Below are positions 26,758-35,654 of a stretch of DNA of 64,000 bases, in pieces. The translations under genes and the position numbers were made by a program. This DNA is from Mycobacterium malmoense (GTDB lineage: Bacteria; Actinomycetota; Actinomycetes; Mycobacteriales; Mycobacteriaceae): contig NZ_CP080999.1 of assembly GCF_019645855.1 (NCBI RefSeq), positions 682,001 to 746,000 of the forward strand, given 5' to 3'. Numbering within the stretch: position 1 is the stretch's first letter; each line of letters starts with the position of its first letter. The notes beneath the pieces are model-generated. The model saw nothing but the letters and a program-made list of their open reading frames with translations, searched no databases and was not told the origin of the DNA.

Positions 26758-27105
26758 GACCGGATCCTCAGATTCATCACCGCGATAATGCGCCATCGCG
26801 ATTCGCAATCAGTGTTTCAGCACCGCCTTGGTCCATTCGTTGAACAAACCATCCTGATGACGTCTTCACCGTTAAAGACAACCAGCCCGTCCTGCGTAGA
26901 CAGCTAAAAGGCCCCTCCGCGGAAACAGGCCACCGTGCTTGATACCACGATCGAACAACGATGACGGCCACACCGAAAAACGGCGCCTAAACGCCACCCA
27001 AGATCGCCCACTGAATCGGTCCCCCCACGCGAGGCAGCTGCTGACATGGTTGAAACCCATGTGCTGTCTCAAGGGTAGAGGCGAATCTGCAAGCCAACCA
27101 ATAAA
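26758..27105. other. intergenic stretch without recognisable gene
   Basis: About 350 bp, less GC-rich than its surroundings. Short ORFs exist on both strands but none has a protein-like sequence or ribosome binding site. Confidence 0.5.
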
Positions 27106-27141
27106 CGATCGGCCCCCTTCTGAAGAAAAGGGGGCCGATCG
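27106..27141 (-). terminator. intrinsic terminator after GjpA-like copy 2
   Basis: Perfect 14-bp stem CGATCGGCCCCCTT / AAGGGGGCCGATCG with an 8-nt loop, followed on the minus strand by TTTAT. Near-identical to 30175-30211. Confidence 0.85.
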
Positions 27142-27202
27142 CCGTTAGCGGGTCACCGGCTCGCAGCATCGGTGACCGCCGCCGGCCTTAGAGCAGTGAG
27201 GC

Positions 27203-28429
27203 TCAGAAATGCAAAACGCTCAGGATCATTCCCGGCAGCACCGACGCAAGATCAGCACCCAGGTGACCCGCCATGTTGGCGACATCGCCCGGCAGGCCGG
27301 GCAGCTCGGTTGCCAGACTGGCCATAGCGCTGCCGCCGTTGAGGACGTCGGCCGGATTGAAGGCACCCACGATGCTGTCGGCTGCCGGCAAGGTGGCTGC
27401 GGCCGCGCCACTAAAGCCGCCCAGCAAATAAGTTTGCACCAGATTAAGCAGGCTATCGAAGAGAATCTGGGGGGTCGGAAAACTAGTGGTTACCAGGTTC
27501 CCCAGATAGCCCAACGCATACGAAAGGCTGCCGCCAGTCATGATGTTCTGGGCGCCGGGAGCGACGATCGATTCAGTAAGCTGTTGGGGGATCTCTAACA
27601 TTAGAGCCTTGGCAAGGCTCGATCCACTGTTAAGGGCCGGTCCACCTGCGCTTATCAGGCCCATGGTGTACCACCCATTATTGCCTGGAAAACCGTTGAG
27701 TACCGTGTTTGTGACTTCGCCAGGGACATCAATCGCATTGATCAAACCCCCCACCGGGTCCCCGGCAGCGAAGGAATCGTAAACATTTTGCAGGCTCGGG
27801 CCGAGCGATTGGCTGATCGCAGCGGGTAACGAAATGGCAAAATAGAAACCCACATTATCTATAGCTGAGGATGTCAGGTCCTTAGTAGCGTTCGCAAGAT
27901 TCTGCGTAATAGGGTTAAGGATCGTCGGAATAGTTTCCAATTGCTCTGCGACGTCGAAGATCGGGTTCGTATACAGAGCATTCACTAACGTCCTAACCGC
28001 CGTGTTGATCTGGCCCGCCTCCACCTGGGTCATTGCGGTTTGGAGAAGCGGTACGAAATCCTGAGGACCCATCCCGAGAAAGTATTGGACAGCAGCGTTC
28101 GCGGCGGTTTGGTACGGCTGCACATACTCGACTCCGTACTGCAAAAAGTTGGCGGCTACCTGCTGCAGCACCGGGAACGGATGCAGTGCATATTGCGCGG
28201 CGAGCGACTGGATGTTGATAGCCGCTGCGTCGAAAGTGTCGATCCAGGTTTGGATGGGGTTAGCGACGTAATCGGTCAACTCCACCGCGCGCTGCTGGAA
28301 AGTGACAGCGCCATGCTGGATATCGGCTGCGAGGTCGTTGGAGACCGCCGGTGTCAGGGCGATCACGCTAGCACCTACTGCTGCGGCACCCGCGGTGACG
28401 AGGGGCCGAAGGGCTGCTCGCTGTTGCAT
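27203..28429 (-). CDS. GjpA-like exported protein, cassette copy 2
   Basis: 408 residues starting MQQRAALRPLVTAGAAAVGA with AAAGGAAC upstream of the ATG; a reading 13 codons longer lacks support. Same plan as copies 1 and 3: signal-like N terminus ending ALTPAVSND, NPIQTWIDTFDAAAINIQSL, FPVLQQVAANFLQY, a TGGSLSYALGYLGNLV block and a conserved tail GDVANMAGHLGADLASVLPGM ending ILSVLHF. The tail is almost identical to copy 3 at the DNA level, as is the terminator beyond it, so copies 2 and 3 separated recently or have been converted. Probably cell-envelope protein; porin function is by family name only. Confidence 0.77.
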   Translation of the reverse strand: MQQRAALRPLVTAGAAAVGASVIALTPAVSNDLAADIQHGAVTFQQRAVELTDYVANPIQTWIDTFDAAAINIQSLAAQYALHPFPVLQQVAANFLQYGVEYVQPYQTAANAAVQYFLGMGPQDFVPLLQTAMTQVEAGQINTAVRTLVNALYTNPIFDVAEQLETIPTILNPITQNLANATKDLTSSAIDNVGFYFAISLPAAISQSLGPSLQNVYDSFAAGDPVGGLINAIDVPGEVTNTVLNGFPGNNGWYTMGLISAGGPALNSGSSLAKALMLEIPQQLTESIVAPGAQNIMTGGSLSYALGYLGNLVTTSFPTPQILFDSLLNLVQTYLLGGFSGAAAATLPAADSIVGAFNPADVLNGGSAMASLATELPGLPGDVANMAGHLGADLASVLPGMILSVLHF

Positions 28430-28473
28430 GTGATTTGTTCCTTTGCTGTCTGTGATCTGGATGTTCATTGGGG

Positions 28474-29814
28474 CTAATCGTTGGTTCCATGTGCGCCGAC
28501 AGCACCGATCTGGCCGAGGAGCCCGGTCGCGCCGCCGGCGCCACCGAAGCCGCCGCGGTAGCCGGTATAACCGACAGTCGCGTTCCCGCCCCCGCCGCCA
28601 ACGCCACCGTTGCCGGCCAGCATCCCGCCGAAACCGCCGGCACCACCATTGCCGCCGCCGCCATAAGCAGGGAGGGTAGGTCCGTTGGCGCCGGCACCAC
28701 CGGCGCCGCCGTTACCGACTAGCCAGGCACCGTTACCGCCGGCGCCGCCGGCGCCGCCGTACCAACCGGTTATGCCGGCGCCGCCGGCACCGCCAGCGCC
28801 GCCGTTACCAAAGATGAAGCCGCCGGCGCCGCCGTTTCCGCCGGCAACACCATAAATACTGAAAATATCGCCGGTGTTGGCGCCACCAGCACCGCCCGCA
28901 CCGCCGTTACCCATCAGAATGCCGCCAGCACCACCGGCACCGCCCACGCCGGGCTGGGTACCGGCCAAACCGGCACCACCAGCGCCGCCGTTGCCGAACA
29001 GCCCAGCGGCGCCGCCGGTGAAACCGGAGGGATGAGCGGCGGTCCCGGCCGCACCGGCCCCGCCGTTGCCGAACAAGAACCCACCGTTTTGGAGGTTGCC
29101 GGTGAGCCCGGTGCTACCGATTAGCGAGGTGTTGGGGCCGGTGAACCCGTTGACGCCGTTGCCGATCAAGTCGCGCCCGAATAAGTCGACGAACGGCGCA
29201 TTGATCACCCCGTCCACGGATTGGCCGGTTGGGCTGGCTATCCAGTCCTGGCCGCCTGTGTAAATCGCGGTATAGAAATTGTCGAACGCTCCATACACGA
29301 GGCTATTCAGCGCAGCTCGAGGAGACTCCGCGGCAGAAACAGCGGCACTAAGCCCGCCGACATTGAGGGCGGCAGCAGCGCTGGCATGGACACCCTCGAA
29401 GGCACTGTTTAGTGCGCCGGCGTTGAAGGCGGCGACGCTGGCATTAATGCTGTTGGTGATGCCCTCGAGGGCGGCGGTATGAATGCCGTCGAACGCCGCC
29501 GCACTCGCCCCCGCGCTCAGGCCATCCACAGCGGCCGTGGTGCCCGCAGTAACACTCTCCAAAGCCGCGGTGCCCGCATTAATGCCTTCAAGGGCGGCCT
29601 GGCTGGCAGCGGAGATTACCGGCTGGAGGAGGGGGTCGATGATCATGTCGAGCACGCCGGCACGGGCCGGGGGTGCGGCGGCGAGGGGAGCGAGGGGGGT
29701 GATTGCGGCGGTCAAAAAGGCGCCGGTAGCGGTGCCCATGCCGATCACACGACCGTGACGGCGTGCCTTGGCGGTGCGGTGGTTTCGCCGCATGCGGTGT
29801 TGTGTGCGTTTCAA
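28474..29814 (-). CDS. PE-less PGRS protein, cassette copy 2
   Basis: 446 residues from a TTG equivalent to that of copy 1. Basic start ([20 protein letters not shown]), hydrophobic segment [19 protein letters not shown], cleavage motif PPARA-GV, then [20 protein letters not shown] and the [20 protein letters not shown] helical repeats, [28 protein letters not shown], and about 220 residues of Gly-Asn-Gly-Gly-Ala repeats with aromatic interruptions. The signal has RRHGRVIG, a weaker twin-arginine match than copies 1 and 3. It ends 44 bp before its GjpA-like partner. Confidence 0.8.
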   Translation of the reverse strand: MKRTQHRMRRNHRTAKARRHGRVIGMGTATGAFLTAAITPLAPLAAAPPARAGVLDMIIDPLLQPVISAASQAALEGINAGTAALESVTAGTTAAVDGLSAGASAAAFDGIHTAALEGITNSINASVAAFNAGALNSAFEGVHASAAAALNVGGLSAAVSAAESPRAALNSLVYGAFDNFYTAIYTGGQDWIASPTGQSVDGVINAPFVDLFGRDLIGNGVNGFTGPNTSLIGSTGLTGNLQNGGFLFGNGGAGAAGTAAHPSGFTGGAAGLFGNGGAGGAGLAGTQPGVGGAGGAGGILMGNGGAGGAGGANTGDIFSIYGVAGGNGGAGGFIFGNGGAGGAGGAGITGWYGGAGGAGGNGAWLVGNGGAGGAGANGPTLPAYGGGGNGGAGGFGGMLAGNGGVGGGGGNATVGYTGYRGGFGGAGGATGLLGQIGAVGAHGTND

Positions 29815-29817
29815 TTT

Positions 29818-29999
29818 GCGAGCCTTCCTTGACCGACAACGGTGACGATGGATCAAAAACATAGCTGAGAATTACGTTGACAAAATCGCGGCAACACAAT
29901 AAGAAATGAACGCTCACGAGAGGTGTTGATAGCAAAACCCGGGCGCAGTGAGAGCGAAATTATGACCGGATGCTGACCCCGCTGTAGGAATTACCTGAC
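29818..29999 (-). repeat. conserved leader of cassette 2
   Basis: Nearly identical to 26579-26757, including the AAGGAAGG ribosome binding site for the TTG start. Confidence 0.75.
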
Positions 30000-30174
30000 C
30001 CGTACCCCGGCCGGCCCCCCAGGTTCATAATTAAGTCCCGGCTTCGGACGTTTTAGTGCGCATGCTGGCGATGGAAATGTTTGGTTCACGCAGCGCCGTG
30101 TCGGCGGTGTCTACTGGCTCACCGGTTCGCCCCTACGCCTGGGCAGAGACGTGTCAACACACCAACCAATTAAA

Positions 30175-30211
30175 CGATCGGCCCCCTTCTTTGAGAAAAG
30201 GGGGCCGATCG
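30175..30211 (-). terminator. intrinsic terminator after GjpA-like copy 3
   Basis: Same perfect 14-bp stem as 27106-27141 with a slightly different loop, followed on the minus strand by TTTAA. The flanking ~100 bp towards the GjpA-like gene are also duplicated. Confidence 0.85.
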
Positions 30212-30272
30212 CCGTTAGCGGGTCACCGGCTCGCAGCATCGGTGACCGCCGCCGGACTTAGAGCAGTGAGGC

Positions 30273-31475
30273 TCAGAAATGCAAAATGCTCAGGATCATT
30301 CCCGGCAGCACCGACGCAAGATCAGCACCCAGGTGACCCGCAACGTTGGCGACATCAGCCGGCAGGCCGGGCAGCTCGGTTGCCAGACTGGCCATAGCGC
30401 TGCCGCCATTGAGGACGTCGGTCGAATTGAAGGCACCCACGATGCTGTCGGCTGCCGGCAAGGTGGCCGCGGCCGCCGCACCCGGGTTGGCGAAAAGATA
30501 TTGCAACAAATTCACCAGATTATCGAAGACGGTCTGCGGTGTCGGGAAACCCGTAGTCACCAAATTCGCCAAATAACCCAACGCATACGAGAGACTGCCG
30601 CCACTCATGATGTTCTGGGCGTTTGGAGCGACGATGCTTTTAGCAAGCTGCTGAGGAAGATACAGTCCTGTGACCCACGCAAGGCCGTAACTGTCACTGA
30701 TCAGGCCGTCACTGTATGTGCCGTTTTTTGCTGGGTTGCCGTTGAGGACTGCATTTGTCACTATGCCCGGGATATCGATCGCGTTGATTATCGCTCCCAA
30801 CGGGTCCCCGGCAGTCCATGAATCGTAAACGTTTTGGAGACCCGTGCCCAAACCGCTCTCGAGTTGCTGGGGCAAGTAAATGACAAAATTGAGGCCGAGC
30901 TCCTCTAAACCGGTGCCCGTCAGGTACTTGGTCGCGTTCGCGAGGTTCTGGGTGATGGGGTTGAGGATCTCCACAATACGTTGGAGTGGTAATCCAATGC
31001 TTTCGAGCGGGGTGGTCCACAGAGCCCTGCCTAGGGTGCTAACTGCGCCGGTGAGATTGCCGGCCGCCGCCTGAGTCAATCCGCTTTGAAACAACGGTAC
31101 AAAATCGCTATTCCCGGTCCCCAGGAAGTAATCGACAGCGGCGTTTCCGGCCTGTTGATACGGCTGTACGTACTCGGCCGCGTACTGCAAAAAGTTGGCG
31201 GTGACCTGCTGCGGCACCGGGAAGGGATACTCTTGAAATTGCGCGACAAGCGACTGAATGTTGATGTCCGCTGCCTCGAAGACGTCGATCCAGGTTTGGA
31301 TGGGGTTGGTGACGGCGTCGGTCAGCTCTATCGCGTGCTGTTGGATCGTGGCCGTGCTGTGCTGGGTTTTGGCTGCGAGATTGTTGGAGATCGTTGGTGT
31401 TAGGGCGATCAGGCTGGCGCCTAGTGCCGCGGCGCCCGCGGTGACGAGGGGCCGAAGTGCTGCTAGCTGTTGCAT
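30273..31475 (-). CDS. GjpA-like exported protein, cassette copy 3
   Basis: 400 residues, MQQLAALRPLVTAGAAALGA start with AAAGGAATC upstream. Shares with copy 2 NPIQTWIDVFEAADINIQSL, FPVPQQVTANFLQYAAEYVQ, a predicted signal segment and an almost identical last ~60 residues ending MILSILHF. The middle (SIGLPLQRIVEILNPITQNL, YLPQQLESGLGTGLQNVYD) differs more, so the ends are conserved and the centre variable. The partner PGRS gene upstream is frameshifted. Confidence 0.77.
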   Translation of the reverse strand: MQQLAALRPLVTAGAAALGASLIALTPTISNNLAAKTQHSTATIQQHAIELTDAVTNPIQTWIDVFEAADINIQSLVAQFQEYPFPVPQQVTANFLQYAAEYVQPYQQAGNAAVDYFLGTGNSDFVPLFQSGLTQAAAGNLTGAVSTLGRALWTTPLESIGLPLQRIVEILNPITQNLANATKYLTGTGLEELGLNFVIYLPQQLESGLGTGLQNVYDSWTAGDPLGAIINAIDIPGIVTNAVLNGNPAKNGTYSDGLISDSYGLAWVTGLYLPQQLAKSIVAPNAQNIMSGGSLSYALGYLANLVTTGFPTPQTVFDNLVNLLQYLFANPGAAAAATLPAADSIVGAFNSTDVLNGGSAMASLATELPGLPADVANVAGHLGADLASVLPGMILSILHF

Positions 31476-31615
31476 GCTCGTGATTCCTTTGCTGTCTTTG
31501 TCTGGGCGCGGTAACGCTGGCGTTGCGTGTCGTTGTTTACGTCTGGTTGGTTGAGGTAATCGGTTCAGGCGCGTCGCGTGAGCCTCGGTCAGACACGGGT
31601 CGTGACCTCGTCGTA

Positions 31616-32799
31616 TTAACCGGTGTAGGCGCCGGCCACGCCTGCTTGGCCGAGGAGCCCCGCGAGCCCGCCGGCGCCGTTGTAACTTGCGCTGTAGGCA
31701 GCGAAGCCGCCATTGCCGCCGTTGCCCGCGAGCATCCCGCCTAAACCACCGTTACCGCCGCCATAGTCGGAGAAGCTGATACCGCCGTTGCCGCCGTTAC
31801 CAACTAGCCAGGCGCCGTTACCGCCGTTACCGCCGTACCCGCCGGACCCGCTTTGAAGGGCGGCGCCGCCAGCGCCGCCGTTACCGAAGATGAAGCCCGC
31901 AGAGCCGCCGGCACCCCCGTTGTAGCCAGCACCACCGACGCCACCAGCTCCGCCGTTACCCATCAAGGTGCCCCCAGCACCACCGATACCACCGTTGGCG
32001 CCGCTGGCGCCCGCGCCACCAACGCCGCCGTTGCCGATCAGCCCGGCGGCTCCGCCGGTGAATCCGGTGGGATGAGCGGCGGTACCGGCCGCACCGGCCC
32101 CACCATTGCCGAACAGGAACCCGCCGTCACTGAGGTTGCCGGCCAGATTGGTGCTGCCGATCAACGAGGTGTTGGGACCCTCGAAACCGTTGACGCCGTT
32201 GCCGATCAGATCACGCCCGAACAAGTAAACAAAAGGCGCATTAAGCGGACCATCCACGGCCTCGCCGAGCGGACTGTTAATCCAGCCCTGGCCAGCGGTG
32301 TACACCGTGGTGTAGAAGCTGTCGAACGCGTTGTAAACGAGGTTGTTCAGCGTGACGTTGCCAGCAGGGGTAGCAGCGCTGAGCCCGCCGACGTTGAAGG
32401 CAGCGGCCGCGCTGGCGTGCATGCCCTCGGGGTGGCGTTCAGTCCGCCGACGTTGAGGGCAGCGGCAACGCTGGCGTTAAGGCTGCTGGTGATGCCGTCA
32501 AGGGCACCAGCTTGAAGGCCGGCGAGTGCGTCCGCGCTCAGGCCATCGAGGGCGGCCGTGCCGGCGTTGATGCCCTGTTGGGCGGCTGTGCTGGCGGCGG
32601 TGATCACCGGCTGGAGGAGGGGGTCGATGATCATGTCGAGCACGCCGGCACGGGCCACAGGTGCAGGGGCGAGGGGGGTTATTGCGGCGGTCAAAAACGC
32701 GCTAGCGGTCGTGCCCACGCCGATGACGCGGCGGCGGTAGCGGGTCTGGGCGTGGTGGGAGCGGCGGTTTCGCCTCATGCGGTGTTGTGTGCGTTTCAT
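31616..32799 (-). pseudogene. PE-less PGRS protein, cassette copy 3, frameshifted
   Basis: Starts at an ATG ([20 protein letters not shown]) with AGGAAGG upstream; this copy shows where the family starts. Signal [20 protein letters not shown], cleavage PVARA-GV, then the helical repeats. Near 32430 the frame breaks in a run of C (GCCACCCCGAGGGC): the first frame ends in unrelated sequence and stops at 32347, while the expected sequence [19 protein letters not shown] resumes one frame over and continues through [16 protein letters not shown] and the PGRS repeats to the end. One missing base explains it; either a real inactivating mutation or an assembly error. Repaired, it would be about 394 residues. 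Confidence 0.75.
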
Positions 32800-32801
32800 T
32801 T

Positions 32802-32960
32802 GCGAGCCTTCCTGGACCGACAACGGTGACGATGGATCAAAAACATAGCTGAGAATTACATTGACAAAATCGCGCCAACACACCAGGAAATAAGCCTTCA
32901 AGGGGGGTGTTGACAGCAAAACCCAGCCACGGTGAGGGCGAAATTAATGACGTGACGGCG
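32802..32960 (-). repeat. conserved leader of cassette 3
   Basis: The first ~90 bp match the leaders of copies 1 and 2 almost exactly; beyond that similarity fades (CCAGGAAATAAGCC replaces AATAAGAAATGAACG). Confidence 0.7.
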
Positions 32961-33347
32961 ACCTTATACATCCCGGCCGGATAGGCCTCAATCATCACGA
33001 ATAGTCACGTCGCGTGAACAGGGCGCGGCACTTAGGATCGGGGGGACGTGTAAAACGACATCACCGTTAACGCGGATAGACGTCGGTGTGGTTGCCGTGC
33101 CGGTTCGGCTCCCATCGGAGCTGCGGGAAAAGGGCCGGCGAGTAGGCCAAAGCTGATGATCAGTCGGCGTGATTGATTTTTGAGTCGTGGGGTGGTGGCA
33201 GTGCCCGACCGACGCACACCACGACGCCGCGGCGGTGCGGTGCAGATCGCATCTGTCGGAATGACCCGAACGACGACCCGCCCGACCCGAGGAATTCCGT
33301 GAAGCTGACCATTACTACCGTGACTTGCTGGTGAGGTATTTGTCGAT
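32961..33347. other. intergenic stretch without recognisable gene
   Basis: About 390 bp at the upstream end of the cassette array. Minus-strand ORFs here have no protein-like features; I see no repeat or RNA gene. Confidence 0.5.
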
Positions 33348-33515
33348 ATGGGCGATCCCAGCAAAAAGCAAAAGTATATTTCAGCAAAAATAACGGGTGT
33401 CCTGTATGCGATGGCCGGCGGTCTTTGTGTTGCGGTGATAGTTATGTTGAGTGAGGGGGGTGGATGCGGGTCTGCCGCTACCGATGGGTACTTTCAAATT
33501 GAACTACCCTCATAG
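33348..33515 (+). CDS. small single-pass membrane protein (55 aa), hypothetical
   Basis: MGDPSKKQKYISAKITGVLY begins a 55-residue ORF: a lysine-rich N terminus, one hydrophobic helix (ITGVLYAMAGGLCVAVIVML) and a short tail with GGGCGSAATDGYFQIELPS. GGTGAGGT lies about 9 bp upstream. The composition (Lys, Ile, Tyr, AT-rich codons such as AAA, TAT, ATT) is unlike its GC-rich surroundings, suggesting acquired DNA. Not recognised. Confidence 0.45.
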   Translation: MGDPSKKQKYISAKITGVLYAMAGGLCVAVIVMLSEGGGCGSAATDGYFQIELPS

Positions 33516-33890
33516 TGGAGAGGGTTTGCTGCGATACGGGTGTATGGCCTGGCTACCAGGAGTTTTTCTGGTTTCATGAGGATTGCGGAGCCACGCGTTG
33601 CTCACGCGACTGCCTAGGCCCGATCGAAAGGCCTGCGAACCTAAGTAATTCTCAGGTATGTCCAGCTCGTCCCGGCCTTCACCGTGAACCACCCCACCCG
33701 GCTCCCCCTCAATATCGAACAACGCGACAAGCTCCACCCACGTCACGGATCGCCCAGTTGCTTCCCCCCACAGGGCCTTCCGACACTGGGCCTCGACCCC
33801 ATTTCCACACCAAACCACCAGCCTGCCACCGGTGCCGAGGATTACTCGGCCAGTGGGTCGACCTGTTTTCGGTTGGCGTGGTTGCCGGGT
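33516..33890. other. intergenic stretch without recognisable gene
   Basis: Overlapping ORFs occur in several frames, but none shows a domain, ribosome binding site or coding-like third positions. Nothing else seen. Confidence 0.45.
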
Positions 33891-34292
33891 TTAGCCGAGG
33901 CGGCGGGTGGTGAGTGGGCGGACCTCGGCGATGCCGGGCGTAGTCGCCGTCGACATGCACGACTCCTAGGCCGTGATGTAGGGCGGTTTCAGCGATCAGC
34001 AGGTCGGGGATCGGGGTGCGGTGCCACTTGCCGTGGTGATGAGCCAGGTCGCGCTGTAGCGCTAACGCTTTGTCAGGATGTCGGGCGGCGCCACGGCGAT
34101 CGCGAAGCTGACATGTAGCTCGGCTTGCAGGTGATCGTAGTGGCGCGCTGAGCAGGCCGAATAGAGTTGCTCGAACTCGCCCACCGGGCACAGGTAAAGC
34201 TGCCCGGCGAGTTCGGCGAGCTGGGCGCCGATGACGTGATCCAAGGCCCGCGCTGCGGCGCTTTTGTCCAGGATCCAGCCGATTACCGCCAC
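33891..34292 (-). pseudogene. VapC-type PIN-domain toxin, frame-disrupted
   Basis: From GTG (VAVIGWILDKSAAARALD) the frame reads a PIN-domain start, including QLAELAGQLYLCPVGEFEQL, and stops at 34062 after APPDILTKR. The continuation LALQRDLAHHHGKWHRTPIP, DLLIAETALHHGLGVVHVDG is in the next frame, and the ending EVRPLTTRRLG-stop is in the first again. So one base is missing in the ACAAAGCG run near 34078 and one extra C lies near 33935. Joined, it gives about 133 residues, normal for VapC, with acidic residues at the expected positions. Inactive unless the changes are sequencing errors. Confidence 0.7.
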
Positions 34293-34312
34293 ATCTGCTC
34301 CGAGGCAAGCGC

Positions 34313-34498
34313 CTACACGTCGACGTGGTCGACGAGCCGCTGCAGGTAGCGTTGCTGCCGCGCCGCCCGCTGGTCGTGGGCGTGGGCGGCGGCTCGGCGC
34401 AGTGCTTCCTCGACCGTCGCGCGGGTAGTCGCACAGCCCAGGGCACGTTTGGCGGACGGGATGAACAATCTGTACAACGCCTTCCGGTCGACGACCAT
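34313..34498 (-). CDS. VapB-type antitoxin
   Basis: 61 residues: MVVDRKALYRLFIPSAKRAL, then GCATTRATVEEALRRAAAHA and a basic helical tail. This is the ribbon-helix-helix VapB pattern with an AKRALG...TVEEALR core. It ends 20 bp before the disrupted vapC, the normal antitoxin-toxin order. It may now be an orphan antitoxin. Confidence 0.6.
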   Translation of the reverse strand: MVVDRKALYRLFIPSAKRALGCATTRATVEEALRRAAAHAHDQRAARQQRYLQRLVDHVDV

Positions 34499-34628
34499 GT
34501 CTAAGTTGGGTTCGAGTCGTGCCGGGGCCCTGGGTGTGCCGATCACCGTCCACCGCATCGGCGACGACACCATCGACCCCGACGCGGAACTGTCCCAAGC
34601 ACTTTCGGCTATCCATGTTCGGAACTGA
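34497..34628 (+). other. possible gene remnant, 43 codons
   Basis: On the strand opposite vapB, ALGVPITVHRIGDDTIDPDA and ELSQALSAIHVRN-stop look like the C-terminal end of a protein, but no matching upstream part exists. Could be a relic or chance. Confidence 0.25.
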
Positions 34629-34649
34629 TGCGCTGGAACACCACCACAC

Positions 34650-35600
34650 TCAGACCGGAAACTTGACGCCGGTGAGTTGTTCGGAGACGGCCCAAAGCCG
34701 GCGTTGCAGTTCCTCGTCGTGGGACTGGGCGCTGGACTGGACGATCTTCGGGTGGCCGCGCTGCTCGAGGAAGCCGGCCGGCCCGTAGTACTGACCGCCC
34801 GCCACGGCCGGGTCGGTGGCGGCCCGCAGCGTGGGCAGGGCGCCCATCGCCGGGCTCTGGAAGAGCACCGGACCCAGCACGGCTTTCAGCGGCTGGAAGA
34901 TCCCCGGCAGGTTGCGCGCGAGGTCGGTGTTGGAGCCGCCCGGGTGCGCGGCGACGGCGATGGTGTGTGCGCCGGGCCGGGCCGCCAGCCGTCGCTGCAG
35001 CTCATAGGTGAACAGCAGGTTGGCCAGCTTGGATTGCCCGTAGGCGGCGACCCGGTCGTAGCGGCGTTCCCACTGCAGGTCGTCGAAATGGATGGCGGCG
35101 CGCAGCCGGTGGCCGAGGCTGCTGACGGTCACCACCCGGGAACCGCGCACCGACAGCAGATGGTCGAGCACCAGCCCGGTCAGCGCGAAGTGGCCGAGAT
35201 GGTTGGTGCCAAACTGCAACTCGAAGCCGTCCTCGGTGACCTGCTTGGGGGTCCACATCACCCCGGCGTTGTTGATCAGCAGGTCGATGCGCGGATAGGC
35301 CGCGCGCAGCGCGTCGGCGGCCGCACGCACCGAGTCGAGCGAACTCAGGTCGAGCGCCTGGAGCGTGACGTCGGCGCGCGGGCGGGCGGCGACGATGCGC
35401 GACAGGGCGGCGTTGCCCTTCTCGAGGTTGCGTACCGCGAGCACGACGTGGGCACCGCGATAGGCCAGGGCGGCGGCCGTCTGGTACCCGATGCCGGTGT
35501 TGGCGCCGGTGACGACGGCGACGCGGCCGCTCTGGTCGGGCACATCGGCCTCCGACCATTCGCGGTTCTCTTTGCCGGTCGCATCCTCGGTGGCAGCCAT
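34650..35600 (-). CDS. short-chain dehydrogenase, Rv0439c-like (copy a)
   Basis: 316 residues from MAATEDATGK; two earlier in-frame starts (35612, 35618) are possible. Retinol-dehydrogenase-like SDR: TGANTGIG, NNAGVMWTP, VTVSSLGH, YGQSKLAN with Tyr/Lys, PGGSNTDL, and LQRRLWAVSEQLTG near the end. It is very like the SDR at 44457-45371, so the region carries two paralogues; from memory the M. tuberculosis gene next to moeA2 is of this kind. It follows the ATP-grasp gene by 54 bp on the same strand and may belong to that operon. Confidence 0.88.
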   Translation of the reverse strand: MAATEDATGKENREWSEADVPDQSGRVAVVTGANTGIGYQTAAALAYRGAHVVLAVRNLEKGNAALSRIVAARPRADVTLQALDLSSLDSVRAAADALRAAYPRIDLLINNAGVMWTPKQVTEDGFELQFGTNHLGHFALTGLVLDHLLSVRGSRVVTVSSLGHRLRAAIHFDDLQWERRYDRVAAYGQSKLANLLFTYELQRRLAARPGAHTIAVAAHPGGSNTDLARNLPGIFQPLKAVLGPVLFQSPAMGALPTLRAATDPAVAGGQYYGPAGFLEQRGHPKIVQSSAQSHDEELQRRLWAVSEQLTGVKFPV

Positions 35601-35654
35601 GGCCCAAAACATACTCACCCGGATTGGGTGCGCGCGAAAGTCCGGTGATCGCGC

